Assembly (NCBI GenBank): GCA_947475465.1
Contig: CANJLK010000010.1
Location: 1-64,000, forward strand
From: Caulobacteraceae bacterium
Lineage (GTDB): Bacteria > Pseudomonadota > Alphaproteobacteria > Caulobacterales > Caulobacteraceae
DNA: 64,000 nt
Reading direction: 5' to 3'
The notes under the pieces were generated by a model. It searched no databases. It was not told the origin of the DNA and was given only the letters and a program-made list of their open reading frames with translations. Of this stretch, positions 53,551 to 63,348 are shown in pieces. How positions within the stretch are numbered: the stretch's first letter is position 1; each line of letters opens with the position of its first letter. A program made the position numbers and the translations under genes.

Positions 53551-54246
53551 CTACTTCTTGGCCGGAGCCTTGGAAGTCGGCGCGGGGGTCTGGATGATGG
53601 GCGGCGCGCCGCCCGCCGGAGGCGCCCCGCCGATGACGTTGCCCTGGGCGTCGAGACGGACGCGGTCGAGCGGAATCTGGGTGACCTTGGCGTTCAGCGC
53701 GGTCACCAGCTGCTCGGAGATGTCCATGGCGTTGTTGGACAGCACAACAGCGTTGCCGGCCTCCAGCAGGATCGAGCAGCCTTTCTGTTGGTAGATCTGG
53801 ACGATCAGCGGCTCGACCGCCTGACGCAGCAGGAAGTTGGCCTTCTGCTGGGTGGCCTGCATCTCGGCCTGCACGTGCTGCGCATTGCGCTCGTAGTTCT
53901 TCGCCCGGACCTGCAGGGTCGCGGCCCGTTGTTCCAGCGCGCCCTGGTCGGCGCCCGGCTTCTGCGCGTCGACCTGGATCGCCTTGTCCTCAGCCTGAAT
54001 GGCGGTCTGCTCCTGGACCAGCGGCGCGCGGGCCTGCTGGGCCAGCGTCTGCAGACGGTCATAGACGAATTTGCCGATCGCGGCCGTGGACAGGGCGCCT
54101 TCCTGCGACACGACGCACATGCCGGGGATGGCCGGGCCTTGTGCAAGCGGCGGCGGGGCCGGGGCGGTCTGCGCCACGGCGCCGGAAGCGGTTGCCAGGG
54201 CGACCAGGGTGGCGCCGAGGCGCAGGGTGGAGGATTTGAAGGTCAT
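53551..54246 (-). CDS. skp: OmpH/Skp-family periplasmic chaperone
   Basis: 231 residues. A signal peptide (MTFKSSTLRLGATLVALATASGAVA) ends near residue 25. The body is a long helical, Gln/Ala-rich region (about 70-175) typical of Skp prongs, with the trimer core segment CSILLEAGNAVVL. A Pro/Gly-rich tail ends in KAPAKK. Skp carries unfolded outer-membrane proteins to the BAM complex, and bamA lies immediately upstream. The ATG at 54246 places the signal peptide at the N-terminus; the open frame begins 11 codons earlier. Confidence 0.85.
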   Translation of the reverse strand: MTFKSSTLRLGATLVALATASGAVAQTAPAPPPLAQGPAIPGMCVVSQEGALSTAAIGKFVYDRLQTLAQQARAPLVQEQTAIQAEDKAIQVDAQKPGADQGALEQRAATLQVRAKNYERNAQHVQAEMQATQQKANFLLRQAVEPLIVQIYQQKGCSILLEAGNAVVLSNNAMDISEQLVTALNAKVTQIPLDRVRLDAQGNVIGGAPPAGGAPPIIQTPAPTSKAPAKK

Positions 54247-54284
54247 GGGATTTCTGTAACCTGGTTGAGCTGAAGTCATGTGTC

Positions 54285-56783
54285 TCAGAACTTTGTGTTC
54301 GTCGAGAAGCGGAAGGTTTCGGTCTTGTCGTAGGATTCCTTGGCCAGAATCTGGCTGAAGTCGAAACGGATCGGACCCATCGGCGATTTCCAGAAGATGC
54401 TGAGGCCCGCGGAAGCGCGAAGGCCCAAGTCGTCCCTGATGCAGGTGTTGCGTGTGCCCGGCACGGCCAGGTTCGGGATGGTCAGGCTGGCGTCGGTGGG
54501 ATCGGGCAGGGTCGGGGTCACGCAGTTCACGTCGCCCGTGTGATAGACGAGGTCGCGCCGGTCGAGCTTGCCCAAGGTGCCCACATCGCTGAACAACGCG
54601 GCCTTGATGCCGTACTGCTCCGGCAGGAAGGTCGGGATTGTCAGTTCAGCCGAGCCAATGACATAGGCCTTGCCGCCCAGGGAATCCTGCTGGTCCGTGA
54701 CGCTCGTGTCGCGCGGGCCGATACCCGCTGTCTGGAAGCCGCGGAAGTTGGAGCCGCCGCGATAGAAGCGGTCGTTGATGCGGATGTGGTCGCCGCTCCA
54801 GCCCCCGATGAAGCCGGCCGAGCCCGTGACGCTGAGGATGAAGCTCTTCGAGAACCCGTGGTACCAGCCGGCCTCGCCCTCGGTGCGGACGTAGCGCACG
54901 TCCCCGCCGATGCCGGCGAAGTCCTGGTTCATCCGCGCATAGAAGCCGCGCGTCGGGTTGACGGGGTCGTTGCGTCGATCGAGCGCGTAGCCATAACCGA
55001 GCGCCGAGGTGAGCGAAGTGCCCTGCTGGTCGCACAACGCGCTCGACACCAGGCCCGACTGGCACAGCGTCTTGTCGATCTGGACGTCGTCGGAGCGCAG
55101 GATGTAGTTGGCCGACCCCCGGGAATTCAGGCTCAGCGGGAAGTTGACCCGCAGGGTCGTGCCGAACGAGACGGTCTTGTAGGCCGAGTACTGGGTCAGG
55201 TCGTACTTGTAGGAGAAGAGATCGATCCCGGCGGCCAGGTCTCGACCCCACAGGCGCGGCTCGGTGAACGAAAATTCGATCTGCTGGCGCAGGGAGCCGA
55301 CGGAGACGCGAGCCCGGACGTTCTCCCCACGGCCGCGGAAGTTGCGCTCCGTGATGCCGAGGTCGAGGACCAGCTGGTCCACCGAGGAATAGCCGGCGCT
55401 GAACGACAGCTCACCCGTGGGCTGCTCCTCCACCTTCACCTGCAGGCCCGTGCGGTCGGGGGCCGAACCGGGGATCTCTGTGATGTCGACGTTCTTGAAG
55501 AAGCCCAGGCCGCGGACCTGGTTCTTGGAGCGGTCAACCAGAACGCGGTTATAGGCGTCGCCCTCGGCGACATTCATCTCGCGCCGGATCACATAGTCGA
55601 GGGTGCGGGTGTTGCCGACGATGTCGATGCGGTCGACATAGACCCGGGGGCCTTCCTTCACGTCGAAGATGACGTCCACGGTGCCCTTTTCGCGGTTGGG
55701 CGTGTAGCGCGGTCGCACATCGACAAAGGCGAAACCCGCGGCGCCGGCCGCGAAGGTCAGGGCGTCGGTCGCCTGTTCGATTTTCTCGTCCTGATAGACC
55801 TCGCCCGAGCGCAGCGGGATCAGCGATTGCAGGACGTTCTTGTCGAGCTTCTGGAGCTCGGTCTCGACGCTCACCTTGCCGAACCGGTAGGCCGGGCCTT
55901 CGTCGAGCGTGTAGGTGACCGCGAACCCGTTCTTGTCCGGCGCCAGCTCGGCCACCGCCGAGGAGACACGGAAGTCGTAGAAGCCACGGTTGCGGTAGTA
56001 TTTACGCAGCTGTTCCTTGTCGTATTCCAGCCGGTCAGGGTCGTAGTTGGCGTTGTTCGAGAAGAATTTGTACCAGTGGGTCTGCTCGGTCACGACCACA
56101 TCACGCAGGTCGTTGTCGGAGAAGGCCTTATTGCCCAGGAAGTTGACCCGCAGCACGCCGCTCTTCGGGCCCTCGTCGATCTTGAAGATCAGGTCGACCC
56201 GCTTTTGCGGCAGTTCCACGATCTGCGGCGTCACCGTCGCCGAGATTCGTCCCGAACGGCGGTAGAGTTCCACGATCCGGCCCACGTCCTGCTGGGCCTT
56301 GGCGCGGGTGAAGATGCCGCGCGGGCGCACCGTCACTTCGTCGCGTAGCTTGTCTTCCTTGAGGCCCGAGTTCCCCTCGAACAGCACGCGGTTGATGATC
56401 GGGTTCTCGACGACCGAGATCACCAGATCGCCGGCGGTCAGTTCGATCTTCACGTCCGAGAACAGATCTGTGCGGAACAGGGTCTTCAGCGCCAGGTCGA
56501 TCTTCAGGGCGTCGACCGTGTCGCCGGCCTGGATCGGCAGATAGGAGATGACGGTCGAGGACTCGATCCGTTCGTTGCCCTTGACCACGATGCGCTGGAC
56601 GATCCCGCTCTGCACCGGCGGCGCGCTGGGCGGCGCGACAGGGGCCCCTGCCCCGGCGCTCGGCGCGGTCGCCTGGGGCGCGGCCTGAGCCAGGGCCAAG
56701 CCGGGCGTCGCCAGGGCGGTAGAGGCCAGAAGACCGGCAAGACCGGAAGCTAGCGCAGCGCTGCGGGCGCGGTGTCTGTGCAT
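54285..56783 (-). CDS. bamA: Outer membrane assembly factor BamA
   Basis: 832 residues. The signal peptide ends near ALAQA (about 33). Five POTRA domains cover about 55-430 (IVQRIVVKGNERIESSTVISYL opens the first; VKGNERI and IVGNTRTLDYVIRREM mark units), followed by a 16-strand barrel with the lid-lock signature RFYRGGSNFRGFQ and the C-terminal signal ending in Phe. It inserts beta-barrel proteins into the outer membrane. It lies between rseP and skp as in most proteobacteria. Confidence 0.96.
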   Translation of the reverse strand: MHRHRARSAALASGLAGLLASTALATPGLALAQAAPQATAPSAGAGAPVAPPSAPPVQSGIVQRIVVKGNERIESSTVISYLPIQAGDTVDALKIDLALKTLFRTDLFSDVKIELTAGDLVISVVENPIINRVLFEGNSGLKEDKLRDEVTVRPRGIFTRAKAQQDVGRIVELYRRSGRISATVTPQIVELPQKRVDLIFKIDEGPKSGVLRVNFLGNKAFSDNDLRDVVVTEQTHWYKFFSNNANYDPDRLEYDKEQLRKYYRNRGFYDFRVSSAVAELAPDKNGFAVTYTLDEGPAYRFGKVSVETELQKLDKNVLQSLIPLRSGEVYQDEKIEQATDALTFAAGAAGFAFVDVRPRYTPNREKGTVDVIFDVKEGPRVYVDRIDIVGNTRTLDYVIRREMNVAEGDAYNRVLVDRSKNQVRGLGFFKNVDITEIPGSAPDRTGLQVKVEEQPTGELSFSAGYSSVDQLVLDLGITERNFRGRGENVRARVSVGSLRQQIEFSFTEPRLWGRDLAAGIDLFSYKYDLTQYSAYKTVSFGTTLRVNFPLSLNSRGSANYILRSDDVQIDKTLCQSGLVSSALCDQQGTSLTSALGYGYALDRRNDPVNPTRGFYARMNQDFAGIGGDVRYVRTEGEAGWYHGFSKSFILSVTGSAGFIGGWSGDHIRINDRFYRGGSNFRGFQTAGIGPRDTSVTDQQDSLGGKAYVIGSAELTIPTFLPEQYGIKAALFSDVGTLGKLDRRDLVYHTGDVNCVTPTLPDPTDASLTIPNLAVPGTRNTCIRDDLGLRASAGLSIFWKSPMGPIRFDFSQILAKESYDKTETFRFSTNTKF

Positions 56784-56813
56784 CGAATCAGCCGTTTGGG
56801 AAAAGGTCGGAGG

Positions 56814-58031
56814 CTAGGAGATTAGCCTGCCGATGAAATTGAACACATGCAGGCGCTGCAAATCGTTCCAGGTGGCGAACAACATCAATCCGAGAACCAG
56901 TGCAAGCCCTACGCGATACCCTGCCGCCTGAACCTTGGCCGCAAGTGGGCGGCGGGCGACCGCCTCATAGGCATAGAAGAGCAGGTGGCCACCGTCGAGC
57001 ATCGGAATCGGCAGCAGATTCATGAAGCCGAGGCTGACCGAGATCATGCACATCACCTGGATCAGATTGATCCCGACGCCCAGCATCATCCCGCCGGCCG
57101 AGTGCGCGCCGACCGCGCCGGCCTGGGCAACCTTGCCGGTCACCGCCGCTATGCCCAGCGGGCCGCTCAGCCCATCGAAATTGACGTGCCCGGTGACCAG
57201 CCGCCCCAGGTAGTAGACCGTCGTCGACAGCATGCTCCAGGTCCGCTCCACGCCGTGCACGAGGGCCCCCACGGGCCCATAGCGGACATGGATGAAGTCG
57301 GAGACGTCCTGGCTTGGCGCCAGACCCAGCCTTCCAATCCGCTGCACGCCGGTAATCGGATCGTTCTCGGTGGCCCAGGCGGGCGTCGCGATCAGGGTGA
57401 TCTCACCGCCACCGCGGTTGACGACGAACGGGGTGGGAACTTCGGCGCGGACGCGGACGATCTGAGTCAGGTCATCGAAACTGTCGATCTTGTGGCCCGC
57501 GGCCCGGAGGATCACATCACCCGGGCGGAATCCGGCGGCGGCGGCGGCGCTGCCGGGCGCGACCGTGGCGATCCGCGGCGGCAGGACGACCTCGCCCAGC
57601 GCCAGCAGCAGGCCGCTCATGAGCAAGATCGCCAGGGCGAAATTGGCCATCGGCCCGGCCGCCGCGATCGTCGCGCGGTGCCACAGGGGCTTGAAATGAT
57701 AATACCGGTTGAGCGCCCCCTCGCCTTCCCGCGTCACCAGATCGCGGCGCATGGCCGCCAGGTCGTCAAGGTCCGGCACACTGGCCACGTTGTCGTCGCC
57801 GGCGAACCGCACATAGCCGCCCAGCGGCGCCCAGCCGATCCGCCACTCGACCCCCGCCCGATCTGTCCAGCGCGCGATGGCGCTGCCGAAGCCGATGGAG
57901 AACTGGTCGATCTTCGTGCCCAGGGCCTTGGCCGCCAGGAAGTGGCCCAGCTCGTGCACCGTCACCACCACGCCCAGCACGATGGCGTAGGGGATGATGT
58001 AGAACAGTGCGGTCTGCAGGAAGCCGGTCAT
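56814..58031 (-). CDS. rseP: RseP/MmpA-type site-2 intramembrane protease
   Basis: 405-residue zinc metalloprotease within the membrane. HELGH at 26-30 and the third metal ligand in LLPIPMLDGGHLL are present. One clear PDZ domain lies in the middle (PGSAAAAAGFRPGDVI), fewer than the two of E. coli RseP. The Caulobacter orthologue MmpA degrades the polarity factor PodJ after site-1 cleavage; the same role is possible here. The ATG at 58031 gives the family N-terminus; the frame upstream is non-conserved. Confidence 0.93.
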   Translation of the reverse strand: MTGFLQTALFYIIPYAIVLGVVVTVHELGHFLAAKALGTKIDQFSIGFGSAIARWTDRAGVEWRIGWAPLGGYVRFAGDDNVASVPDLDDLAAMRRDLVTREGEGALNRYYHFKPLWHRATIAAAGPMANFALAILLMSGLLLALGEVVLPPRIATVAPGSAAAAAGFRPGDVILRAAGHKIDSFDDLTQIVRVRAEVPTPFVVNRGGGEITLIATPAWATENDPITGVQRIGRLGLAPSQDVSDFIHVRYGPVGALVHGVERTWSMLSTTVYYLGRLVTGHVNFDGLSGPLGIAAVTGKVAQAGAVGAHSAGGMMLGVGINLIQVMCMISVSLGFMNLLPIPMLDGGHLLFYAYEAVARRPLAAKVQAAGYRVGLALVLGLMLFATWNDLQRLHVFNFIGRLIS

Positions 58032-58056
58032 AGGGGTCTGTTTCCTCGCAGCCGGC

Positions 58057-59250
58057 TCAGGCCGGCGCCGGCGCCATGAGCCCGCCGACCACGTCCTTGG
58101 CCACGCGACGCGCCGTCGCATCGAGCGCGCGCGCGCCCTCCACGGGATCGTCGTTGCGGTTCAGGAGGTTCTGCCGGTCCATACGCTCAAGGGTTTCCGA
58201 CACAATTGCGGCGATATCCAGGAAGCCCACCCGCCGTTCGAGGAAAGCCGCCACGGCGATCTCGTCAGCCGCGTTCATCGCCGCCGGCGCGCCGCCGCCG
58301 GCGGCCAGCGCCGCCTTGGCGATCCGCAGCGCCGGGAACCGCTCCAGATCGGGCTCCTCGAAGGTCAGCGGGCTGCTGCCGGCCAGGTCCAGCGGCTTGG
58401 CGGGCCACGGCAGCCGGTCTGGCCAGGCAAAGGCGCAGGCGATGGGCGCACGCATGTCTGGCGGACCGAGCTGGGCCAGCGTCGAGCCGTCGGCGTATTC
58501 GACAAGGCTGTGGACGATGGATTGCGGGTGGATGATCACGTCGACGCGTTCGGGCGGCATGGCGAACAGGTAGGCCGCCTCGATGACCTCGAGCCCCTTG
58601 TTCATCATGGTCGCCGAGTCGATGGAGATGCGCGCGCCCATGCTCCAGTTCGGGTGCGCCAGCGCCTGTTCCGGCGTCGCGCGGCTCATCTGCTCGCGCG
58701 TCCAGCCGCGGAAAGGGCCGCCGGAAGCTGTCAGGATCAGCCGCGCCACCCGACCGGCGTTAGACGGTTCCAGGACCTGGAAGATCGCCGAATGCTCCGA
58801 GTCCACCGGGATGATCATTCCGCCCGCCAGCCTGGCGGTCCGCAGGAGCGCCGGGCCGGCGCAGATCAGGCTTTCCTTGTTGGCCAGGGCGACGATGGCC
58901 CCGGACCGCGCCGCGGCCAGGGTCGGCGCCAGGCCCGCAAAGCCGACGATGGCCGACATCACCCATTGGGCGTCCATGGCGGCCGCGTCGATCACAGCCT
59001 GTGCGCCGGCCGCCGCCTCGATCCCCGACCCGGCCAGGCGGGCGCGCAAGGCCGACAGCAGGGTCTCGTCCTCGATCACCGCCACCTGTGGACGCCAGCG
59101 CAGGGCCTGGTCGGCAAGACGCTCGACATTGCGGCCCGCGGCCAGCGCCACGACCTCAAGGTCGACCTTGGCCTGCGCGAACAGGTCCAGGGTGGAAACC
59201 CCGATGGACCCTGTGGACCCCAGGACGCTCACCTTGCGCGGCAGGCTCAA
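58057..59250 (-). CDS. dxr: 1-deoxy-D-xylulose 5-phosphate reductoisomerase
   Basis: NADPH enzyme of the MEP pathway that makes the substrate for the IspD half of ispDF. The 397 residues have NADPH-binding [14 protein letters not shown], the metal/substrate site [26 protein letters not shown] and [20 protein letters not shown], all intact. I chose the TTG at 59250, which overlaps the cdsA stop as TTGA and gives the conserved start; the frame is open upstream inside cdsA, but that part is a shadow. GTGs six or more bases upstream are alternatives. Confidence 0.94.
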   Translation of the reverse strand: MSLPRKVSVLGSTGSIGVSTLDLFAQAKVDLEVVALAAGRNVERLADQALRWRPQVAVIEDETLLSALRARLAGSGIEAAAGAQAVIDAAAMDAQWVMSAIVGFAGLAPTLAAARSGAIVALANKESLICAGPALLRTARLAGGMIIPVDSEHSAIFQVLEPSNAGRVARLILTASGGPFRGWTREQMSRATPEQALAHPNWSMGARISIDSATMMNKGLEVIEAAYLFAMPPERVDVIIHPQSIVHSLVEYADGSTLAQLGPPDMRAPIACAFAWPDRLPWPAKPLDLAGSSPLTFEEPDLERFPALRIAKAALAAGGGAPAAMNAADEIAVAAFLERRVGFLDIAAIVSETLERMDRQNLLNRNDDPVEGARALDATARRVAKDVVGGLMAPAPA

Positions 59251-60113
59251 TGTCCCCACCCCAGATGATTGGCGAGCCGCGCGGCGGCCATCACCACGAC
59301 CGCGAACATCAGGCCATCGACCCGGTCCAGCAGGCCGCCATGCCCGGGGATGATATCGCCGGAATCCTTGACCCCGAACCGCCGCTTCAGCGCCGACTCC
59401 CAAAGATCGCCCGCCATGGTCGCCAGGCCAACCGCCAGCCCGACCAGGGCCGCGGCCCAAAGGCTCAGCTGGAAATAGGGCAGCGAGGCCATGGCCGTGC
59501 CGGCGCCCATGGCCGCCGCGAGACCCCCGAAGAACCCCGACCAGGTCTTGTTGGGCGAGAACCGGGGCCACAGCTTTGGCCCCTTCAGGACGCTGCCGAC
59601 CGCAAACGCGCCGATATCCGCCGACCAGGTGGCGGCGAACAGCATCAGGGTCCACCAGACCCCCTGGTTGGTGGCCCGGAGCCAAATCAGGCAAAGGGCG
59701 GCCGGGGCGATGTAGAGCACGCCATAGGCCGCATCGGCGGGCCGTTCCGCCACGCCTCGGGCCACCAGCGCCGCGGCGGCGGCCCCCACGGGGATCGCCA
59801 GCCAGCCCAGCGCGAAATGATTCTCGTAGCCCAGGAAAACCGAGGCCAGCACGGCCACGGTAACGGCGGCCGATACCCGCACCGGCGCCAGGGGCGCGCT
59901 CATCCCGCCCCATTCGATCGCCAGCAACGGCGCCCCGACCGAAATCAGCAGCAGGTAGGGCAAGGCTTCATGCCGACCTGTCAGGGCCGGCGCCCAGTGC
60001 TGATGCTGCCCAAGGGTCGCGTAGAGCGCCGTGGGCACCAGCACGAAGCCCGAGGCGACGCGCAGCCCCAGGTTCGTCCAGTCGAAACGATTAGCCGGCG
60101 GCAAGGACGTCAT
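59247..60113 (-). CDS. cdsA: Phosphatidate cytidylyltransferase
   Basis: Makes CDP-diacylglycerol for all phospholipids, using CTP from PyrG. The 288 residues have about eight membrane helices and the family signature near the C-terminus, [21 protein letters not shown], with LLDRVDGL after it. I chose the ATG at 60113 ([12 protein letters not shown]), overlapping the end of uppS by 23 bases; an in-frame ATG at 60131 is an alternative. It is coupled to dxr downstream. Confidence 0.92.
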   Translation of the reverse strand: MTSLPPANRFDWTNLGLRVASGFVLVPTALYATLGQHQHWAPALTGRHEALPYLLLISVGAPLLAIEWGGMSAPLAPVRVSAAVTVAVLASVFLGYENHFALGWLAIPVGAAAAALVARGVAERPADAAYGVLYIAPAALCLIWLRATNQGVWWTLMLFAATWSADIGAFAVGSVLKGPKLWPRFSPNKTWSGFFGGLAAAMGAGTAMASLPYFQLSLWAAALVGLAVGLATMAGDLWESALKRRFGVKDSGDIIPGHGGLLDRVDGLMFAVVVMAAARLANHLGWGH

Positions 60114-60870
60114 CGGCCACGACGGCGCCATAACGGCGGTCCCGCGCGGCGTAGGCGGCGAGCGCCGCCTGGAGATGCTCCGCGCCGTAATCGGGCCATA
60201 GCACGTCCTGGAAGACGAACTCCGCATAGGCCGCTTCCCAGAGCAGGAAGTTCGACAGCCGCTGTTCGCCTGATGGACGGATGATCACGTCCGGGGGCGG
60301 CGAGCCGGCCGTCGCCAGATGGCTCGCGAAAACAACCTCATTGAGGTCTTCCGGACGAGCCTCGCCGGCTGCAACGGCCTTGGCGAACCGGCGCGCGGCC
60401 TCGACGATGTCGGCCTGTCCACCGTAGTTGAAGGCGATGTCCAGGTTGAAGACCGTATTGTGCGCGGTGCGGGCCTGCGCACCCTCGATGATCTTCACCA
60501 GTTCAGCCGAAAGGCCCTCGCGCCGGCCGATGACCCGCACCCGGACACCCTCACGCTCAAGCCGGGCGATATCGGTCTCGAAATAGCGCTTCGGCAGCGC
60601 CATGAGCTCGGCGACCTCGGTCGCCGGGCGGCTCCAGTTCTCCGTAGAGAAGCCGAACACCGTCAACCGTCCGATGCCGAGCTTGGGCGCGGCCGAGACC
60701 GTGCGCTTCAGCGCCTCAACGCCGGCGCGGTGGCCCAGGGTGCGCGGCAGCCCGCGGCTTTTCGCCCAGCGGCCATTGCCGTCCATGACGATCGCGACAT
60801 GCAGCGCAGGTGGTCCCTTCGCGCCGTCGACCGGCGCGCCCGCGGACGCAGTGTTCACTTCGGCAGCCAT
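60091..60870 (-). CDS. uppS: Undecaprenyl diphosphate synthase
   Basis: Cis-prenyltransferase that builds the C55 carrier for peptidoglycan and LPS. The 259-residue product has the catalytic Asp30 in IVMDGNGRWAKSRG, HRAGVEAL, GFSTENWSRP and the closing RPSGEQRLSNFLLWEAAYAE. The usual TGGE of that last motif reads SGEQ here. The ATG at 60870 is chosen over the one at 60900, which would add an atypical basic stretch. It lies 41 bases after frr. Confidence 0.94.
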   Translation of the reverse strand: MAAEVNTASAGAPVDGAKGPPALHVAIVMDGNGRWAKSRGLPRTLGHRAGVEALKRTVSAAPKLGIGRLTVFGFSTENWSRPATEVAELMALPKRYFETDIARLEREGVRVRVIGRREGLSAELVKIIEGAQARTAHNTVFNLDIAFNYGGQADIVEAARRFAKAVAAGEARPEDLNEVVFASHLATAGSPPPDVIIRPSGEQRLSNFLLWEAAYAEFVFQDVLWPDYGAEHLQAALAAYAARDRRYGAVVADDVLAAG

Positions 60871-60911
60871 AGAGGTGGTCTTCGTCCTTCCGGCGCGCAC
60901 GGCCTCGCGGG

Positions 60912-61478
60912 CTAAACGTGCATGATCTCTTGTTCCTTGATTTTCAAGGCTTCGTCCACGCGCCGAATGGCCTCATCGGTCATCTTCTGGACCTCCGACT
61001 CCATGCGCTTCTGTTCGTCCTGGTTGATGGCGCCGTCCTTCTCCGCCTTCTTCAGGTCGTCATTGGCGTCGCGACGCACGTTGCGGACGGCAATCCGCTG
61101 CTGCTCGGCATATTTGGCGGCGATCTTCACCAGCTCCTTTCGCCGCTCTTCGGTCAGGGGCGGAATGGGGATGCGCAGGGTCTGGCCGTCGGTCACCGGA
61201 TTCAGGCCAAGGTTCGAAGAGCGGATCGCCTTCTCCACCGGAATCACCATCGACTTGTCCCAGACGCTGACGCTGAGCATCCGCGGTTCCGGCACGGAGA
61301 CCGCGCCCACCTGGTTGATCGGCATGGTCGAGCCGTAGGCCTCGACATTGATCTGGTCCAGCAGGCTGGACGAGGCGCGACCGGTCCTCAGGCTGGCGAA
61401 CTCCTCCTTCAGCGCATCGACCGCCTTGTCCATGCGATCGCGGTACCTCGAAAGCACCGGCTTTTCCGTGATGGCCAT
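60912..61478 (-). CDS. frr: Ribosome recycling factor
   Basis: 188 residues that with EF-G split post-termination ribosomes. The conserved [21 protein letters not shown] lies at about 29-50, followed by [17 protein letters not shown] and the C-terminal helix ending [20 protein letters not shown]. Length is normal (about 185). It lies downstream of pyrH with 33 bases between them, the standard bacterial order. Confidence 0.97.
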   Translation of the reverse strand: MAITEKPVLSRYRDRMDKAVDALKEEFASLRTGRASSSLLDQINVEAYGSTMPINQVGAVSVPEPRMLSVSVWDKSMVIPVEKAIRSSNLGLNPVTDGQTLRIPIPPLTEERRKELVKIAAKYAEQQRIAVRNVRRDANDDLKKAEKDGAINQDEQKRMESEVQKMTDEAIRRVDEALKIKEQEIMHV

Positions 61479-61511
61479 GGGTATCGCTCCGTAGCTTGGC
61501 TGTTCGTCGTG

Positions 61512-62231
61512 TCAGGCGATCGTCGTGAAGATGCCTTCGCCGTTCAGCACCTTCAACAGGTTGCCCCGTTCGCGGATGGAGAACACCACGATCGGGATGT
61601 GGTTGTCGCGCATCAGGCTGACCGCGGAGGTGTCCATGACCCGCAGGTCCTTGGACAGCACCTCCTTGTAGCTGAGGCTATCGTAACGCTCTGCGGCCGG
61701 ATCCTTCTTGGGATCGGCCGTGTAGACGCCGTCGACGCTGGTGCCCTTGAAGAGGGCGTCACAGCCCATCTCGGCGGCGCGCAGGGCGGCCGGTGTGTCG
61801 GTGGTGAAGAAGGGCGCGCCAAGACCGGCGGCGAAGATCACCACCCGCCCCTTTTCCAGGTGCCGGAGCGCGCGTCTGCGAATGTAGGGCTCACAGATCG
61901 CCTCCATCGGGATGGCGGACTGCACCCGGGTGTAGACGCCGACCTTTTCCAGGGTGGCCTGCAGGGCGAGCGCGTTCATCACCGTGGCCAACATGCCCAC
62001 ATAGTCGGCGCTGGCCCGCTCCATGCCGCTCTCGGCCAGCGCGGCACCGCGGAAGATGTTGCCGCCGCCCACCACCAGGCACACCTGGACGCCGGCGTTG
62101 ACGACCTCGCGGATGTCCTCGGCCACGGCCTGCAGGGTCTTGGGATCGATGCCGAACTGGCCGCCGCCAACGCCGGCTTCGCCCGAGAGCTTCAGCAGGA
62201 TGCGTTTGTAGCGGGGGTGGCCGGCGGGCAT
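61512..62231 (-). CDS. pyrH: UMP kinase
   Basis: 239-residue hexameric kinase of the amino-acid kinase fold that phosphorylates UMP, upstream of CTP synthase in pyrimidine supply. It has [15 protein letters not shown] at the N-terminus, [10 protein letters not shown] for phosphate binding, GTGNPFFTTD-type [16 protein letters not shown] and [18 protein letters not shown] perfect stem at 62265-62296 separates it from tsf, so it probably has its own promoter in the 33 bases in front of the ATG. Confidence 0.97.
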   Translation of the reverse strand: MPAGHPRYKRILLKLSGEAGVGGGQFGIDPKTLQAVAEDIREVVNAGVQVCLVVGGGNIFRGAALAESGMERASADYVGMLATVMNALALQATLEKVGVYTRVQSAIPMEAICEPYIRRRALRHLEKGRVVIFAAGLGAPFFTTDTPAALRAAEMGCDALFKGTSVDGVYTADPKKDPAAERYDSLSYKEVLSKDLRVMDTSAVSLMRDNHIPIVVFSIRERGNLLKVLNGEGIFTTIA

Positions 62232-62264
62232 GCGGGAATCCTATCTCAACGCGAACATAAACGA

Positions 62265-62296
62265 AGGGCGCGGCGCGTCGATACGCGCCGCGCCCT
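62265..62296 (-). terminator. Rho-independent terminator after tsf
   Basis: Perfect 14-bp stem AGGGCGCGGCGCGT / ACGCGCCGCGCCCT with a 4-base loop. On the minus strand it is followed by TCGTTTATGTT. It lies 26 bases beyond the tsf stop and before pyrH, so it limits read-through from the rpsB-tsf unit. Confidence 0.75.
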
Positions 62297-62321
62297 TGGC
62301 AGGGTCTTTAGTGAAGCGGGT

Positions 62322-63260
62322 TCAGCTCTGGCCGGACATGGCCGCCACTTCGGCGGCGAAGTCGGGGCCTTCGCTCTTTTCGACGCCTTCGCCGAGGGCG
62401 AAGCGCACGAAGCCCTTCACGACCACGGGCGCGCCCGAGGTCTTGGCCGTCTCGGCGATCAGCGCCTCGATGGTCTGGTCCGGGTTCATGACGAAGGGCT
62501 GCTTCAGGAGCACGACCTCTTCCTGCCACTTGCGGATCCGGCCTTCGATCATCTTTTCGACCACGCCGATCGGCTTTCCGGATTCCAGCGCCTGGTCGGT
62601 CAGGAACTTCTTTTCCTTCTCCACCGCCGCGGGATCCAGGTCGTCGGTCGACAGCGCCAGCGGCGGCATCGGGGTGCCGGCCACGTGCAGCGCGATCTTG
62701 CGGCCCACGTCCTTCAGCACAGCCTGATCGCCGGCGCCTTCCAGCGCCACGATCACGCCCAGCCGGCCGACGCCGTCGCCCTGGGCGTTGTGCAGGTAGA
62801 GCGAGACCGCGCCCTGGCCCACCGTCAGGCGGGCCGAACGGCGCAGGCGCATGTTCTCGCCGATCGTGGCGATCATGTTGACGACCACGTCGCCCACCGT
62901 CTCGCCGCTGGCGGTCTTGGCGGCCGAGATGGCGTCGACGCCTTCGACGGTCAGGGCGACGTTGGCGATCTCGCGGGCGGCGGCCTGGAAGGTGTCGTTC
63001 TTGGACACGAAGTCGGTCTCGGCGTTCAGTTCGATCAGGACGCCGGTCTTGCCGTCATCGCTGATCTTGCCGGCCACCAGGCCCTCGGCCGCGGCGCGAT
63101 CCGACTTCTTGGCGGCCTTGCTCAGGCCCTTGGCGCGCAGCCAGTCCATGGACGCGGCGATATCGCCGTTGTTCTCCTGCAAGGCCTTCTTGCAGTCCAT
63201 CATGCCAACGCCGGATTTTTCGCGCAGGTCCTTGACCAGCGCAGCGGTGATTTCCGCCAT
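62322..63260 (-). CDS. tsf: Elongation factor Ts
   Basis: Nucleotide exchange factor for EF-Tu. The 312 residues start with the typical [27 protein letters not shown] (UBA-like domain), followed by [16 protein letters not shown], the conserved EF-Tu contact segment, and a C-terminal module with [17 protein letters not shown] chose the ATG at 63260; an in-frame ATG five codons upstream falls in the Shine-Dalgarno area AAGGAG. It follows rpsB as usual. Confidence 0.97.
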   Translation of the reverse strand: MAEITAALVKDLREKSGVGMMDCKKALQENNGDIAASMDWLRAKGLSKAAKKSDRAAAEGLVAGKISDDGKTGVLIELNAETDFVSKNDTFQAAAREIANVALTVEGVDAISAAKTASGETVGDVVVNMIATIGENMRLRRSARLTVGQGAVSLYLHNAQGDGVGRLGVIVALEGAGDQAVLKDVGRKIALHVAGTPMPPLALSTDDLDPAAVEKEKKFLTDQALESGKPIGVVEKMIEGRIRKWQEEVVLLKQPFVMNPDQTIEALIAETAKTSGAPVVVKGFVRFALGEGVEKSEGPDFAAEVAAMSGQS

Positions 63261-63285
63261 GGTCAGCTCCTTCAAGTTATGAGTA

Positions 63286-63313
63286 CCGGCGGGCCCTTTG
63301 CGGGACCCGCCGT
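63286..63313 (-). other. Hairpin between rpsB and tsf
   Basis: Stem CGGCGGGCCC / GGGACCCGCCG with one bulge and loop TTTGC in the 88-base gap between rpsB and tsf. There is no T-run after it on the minus strand. It may be a partial terminator or processing site that sets the tsf:rpsB ratio; this is inferred from position. Confidence 0.4.
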
Positions 63314-63348
63314 CAGGGTGGTCGGATAGCCTCGAAGCGTGACGCTTC

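Noticed and set aside
54540-56348. A 602-residue plus-strand frame opposite bamA
   Set aside because: Shadow of a real BamA with POTRA and barrel motifs; no family resemblance in the plus-strand product.
60918-63329. An 803-residue plus-strand frame spanning frr, pyrH and tsf
   Set aside because: All three genes on the minus strand are unmistakable, and the long frame even crosses the terminator stem at 62265-62296.
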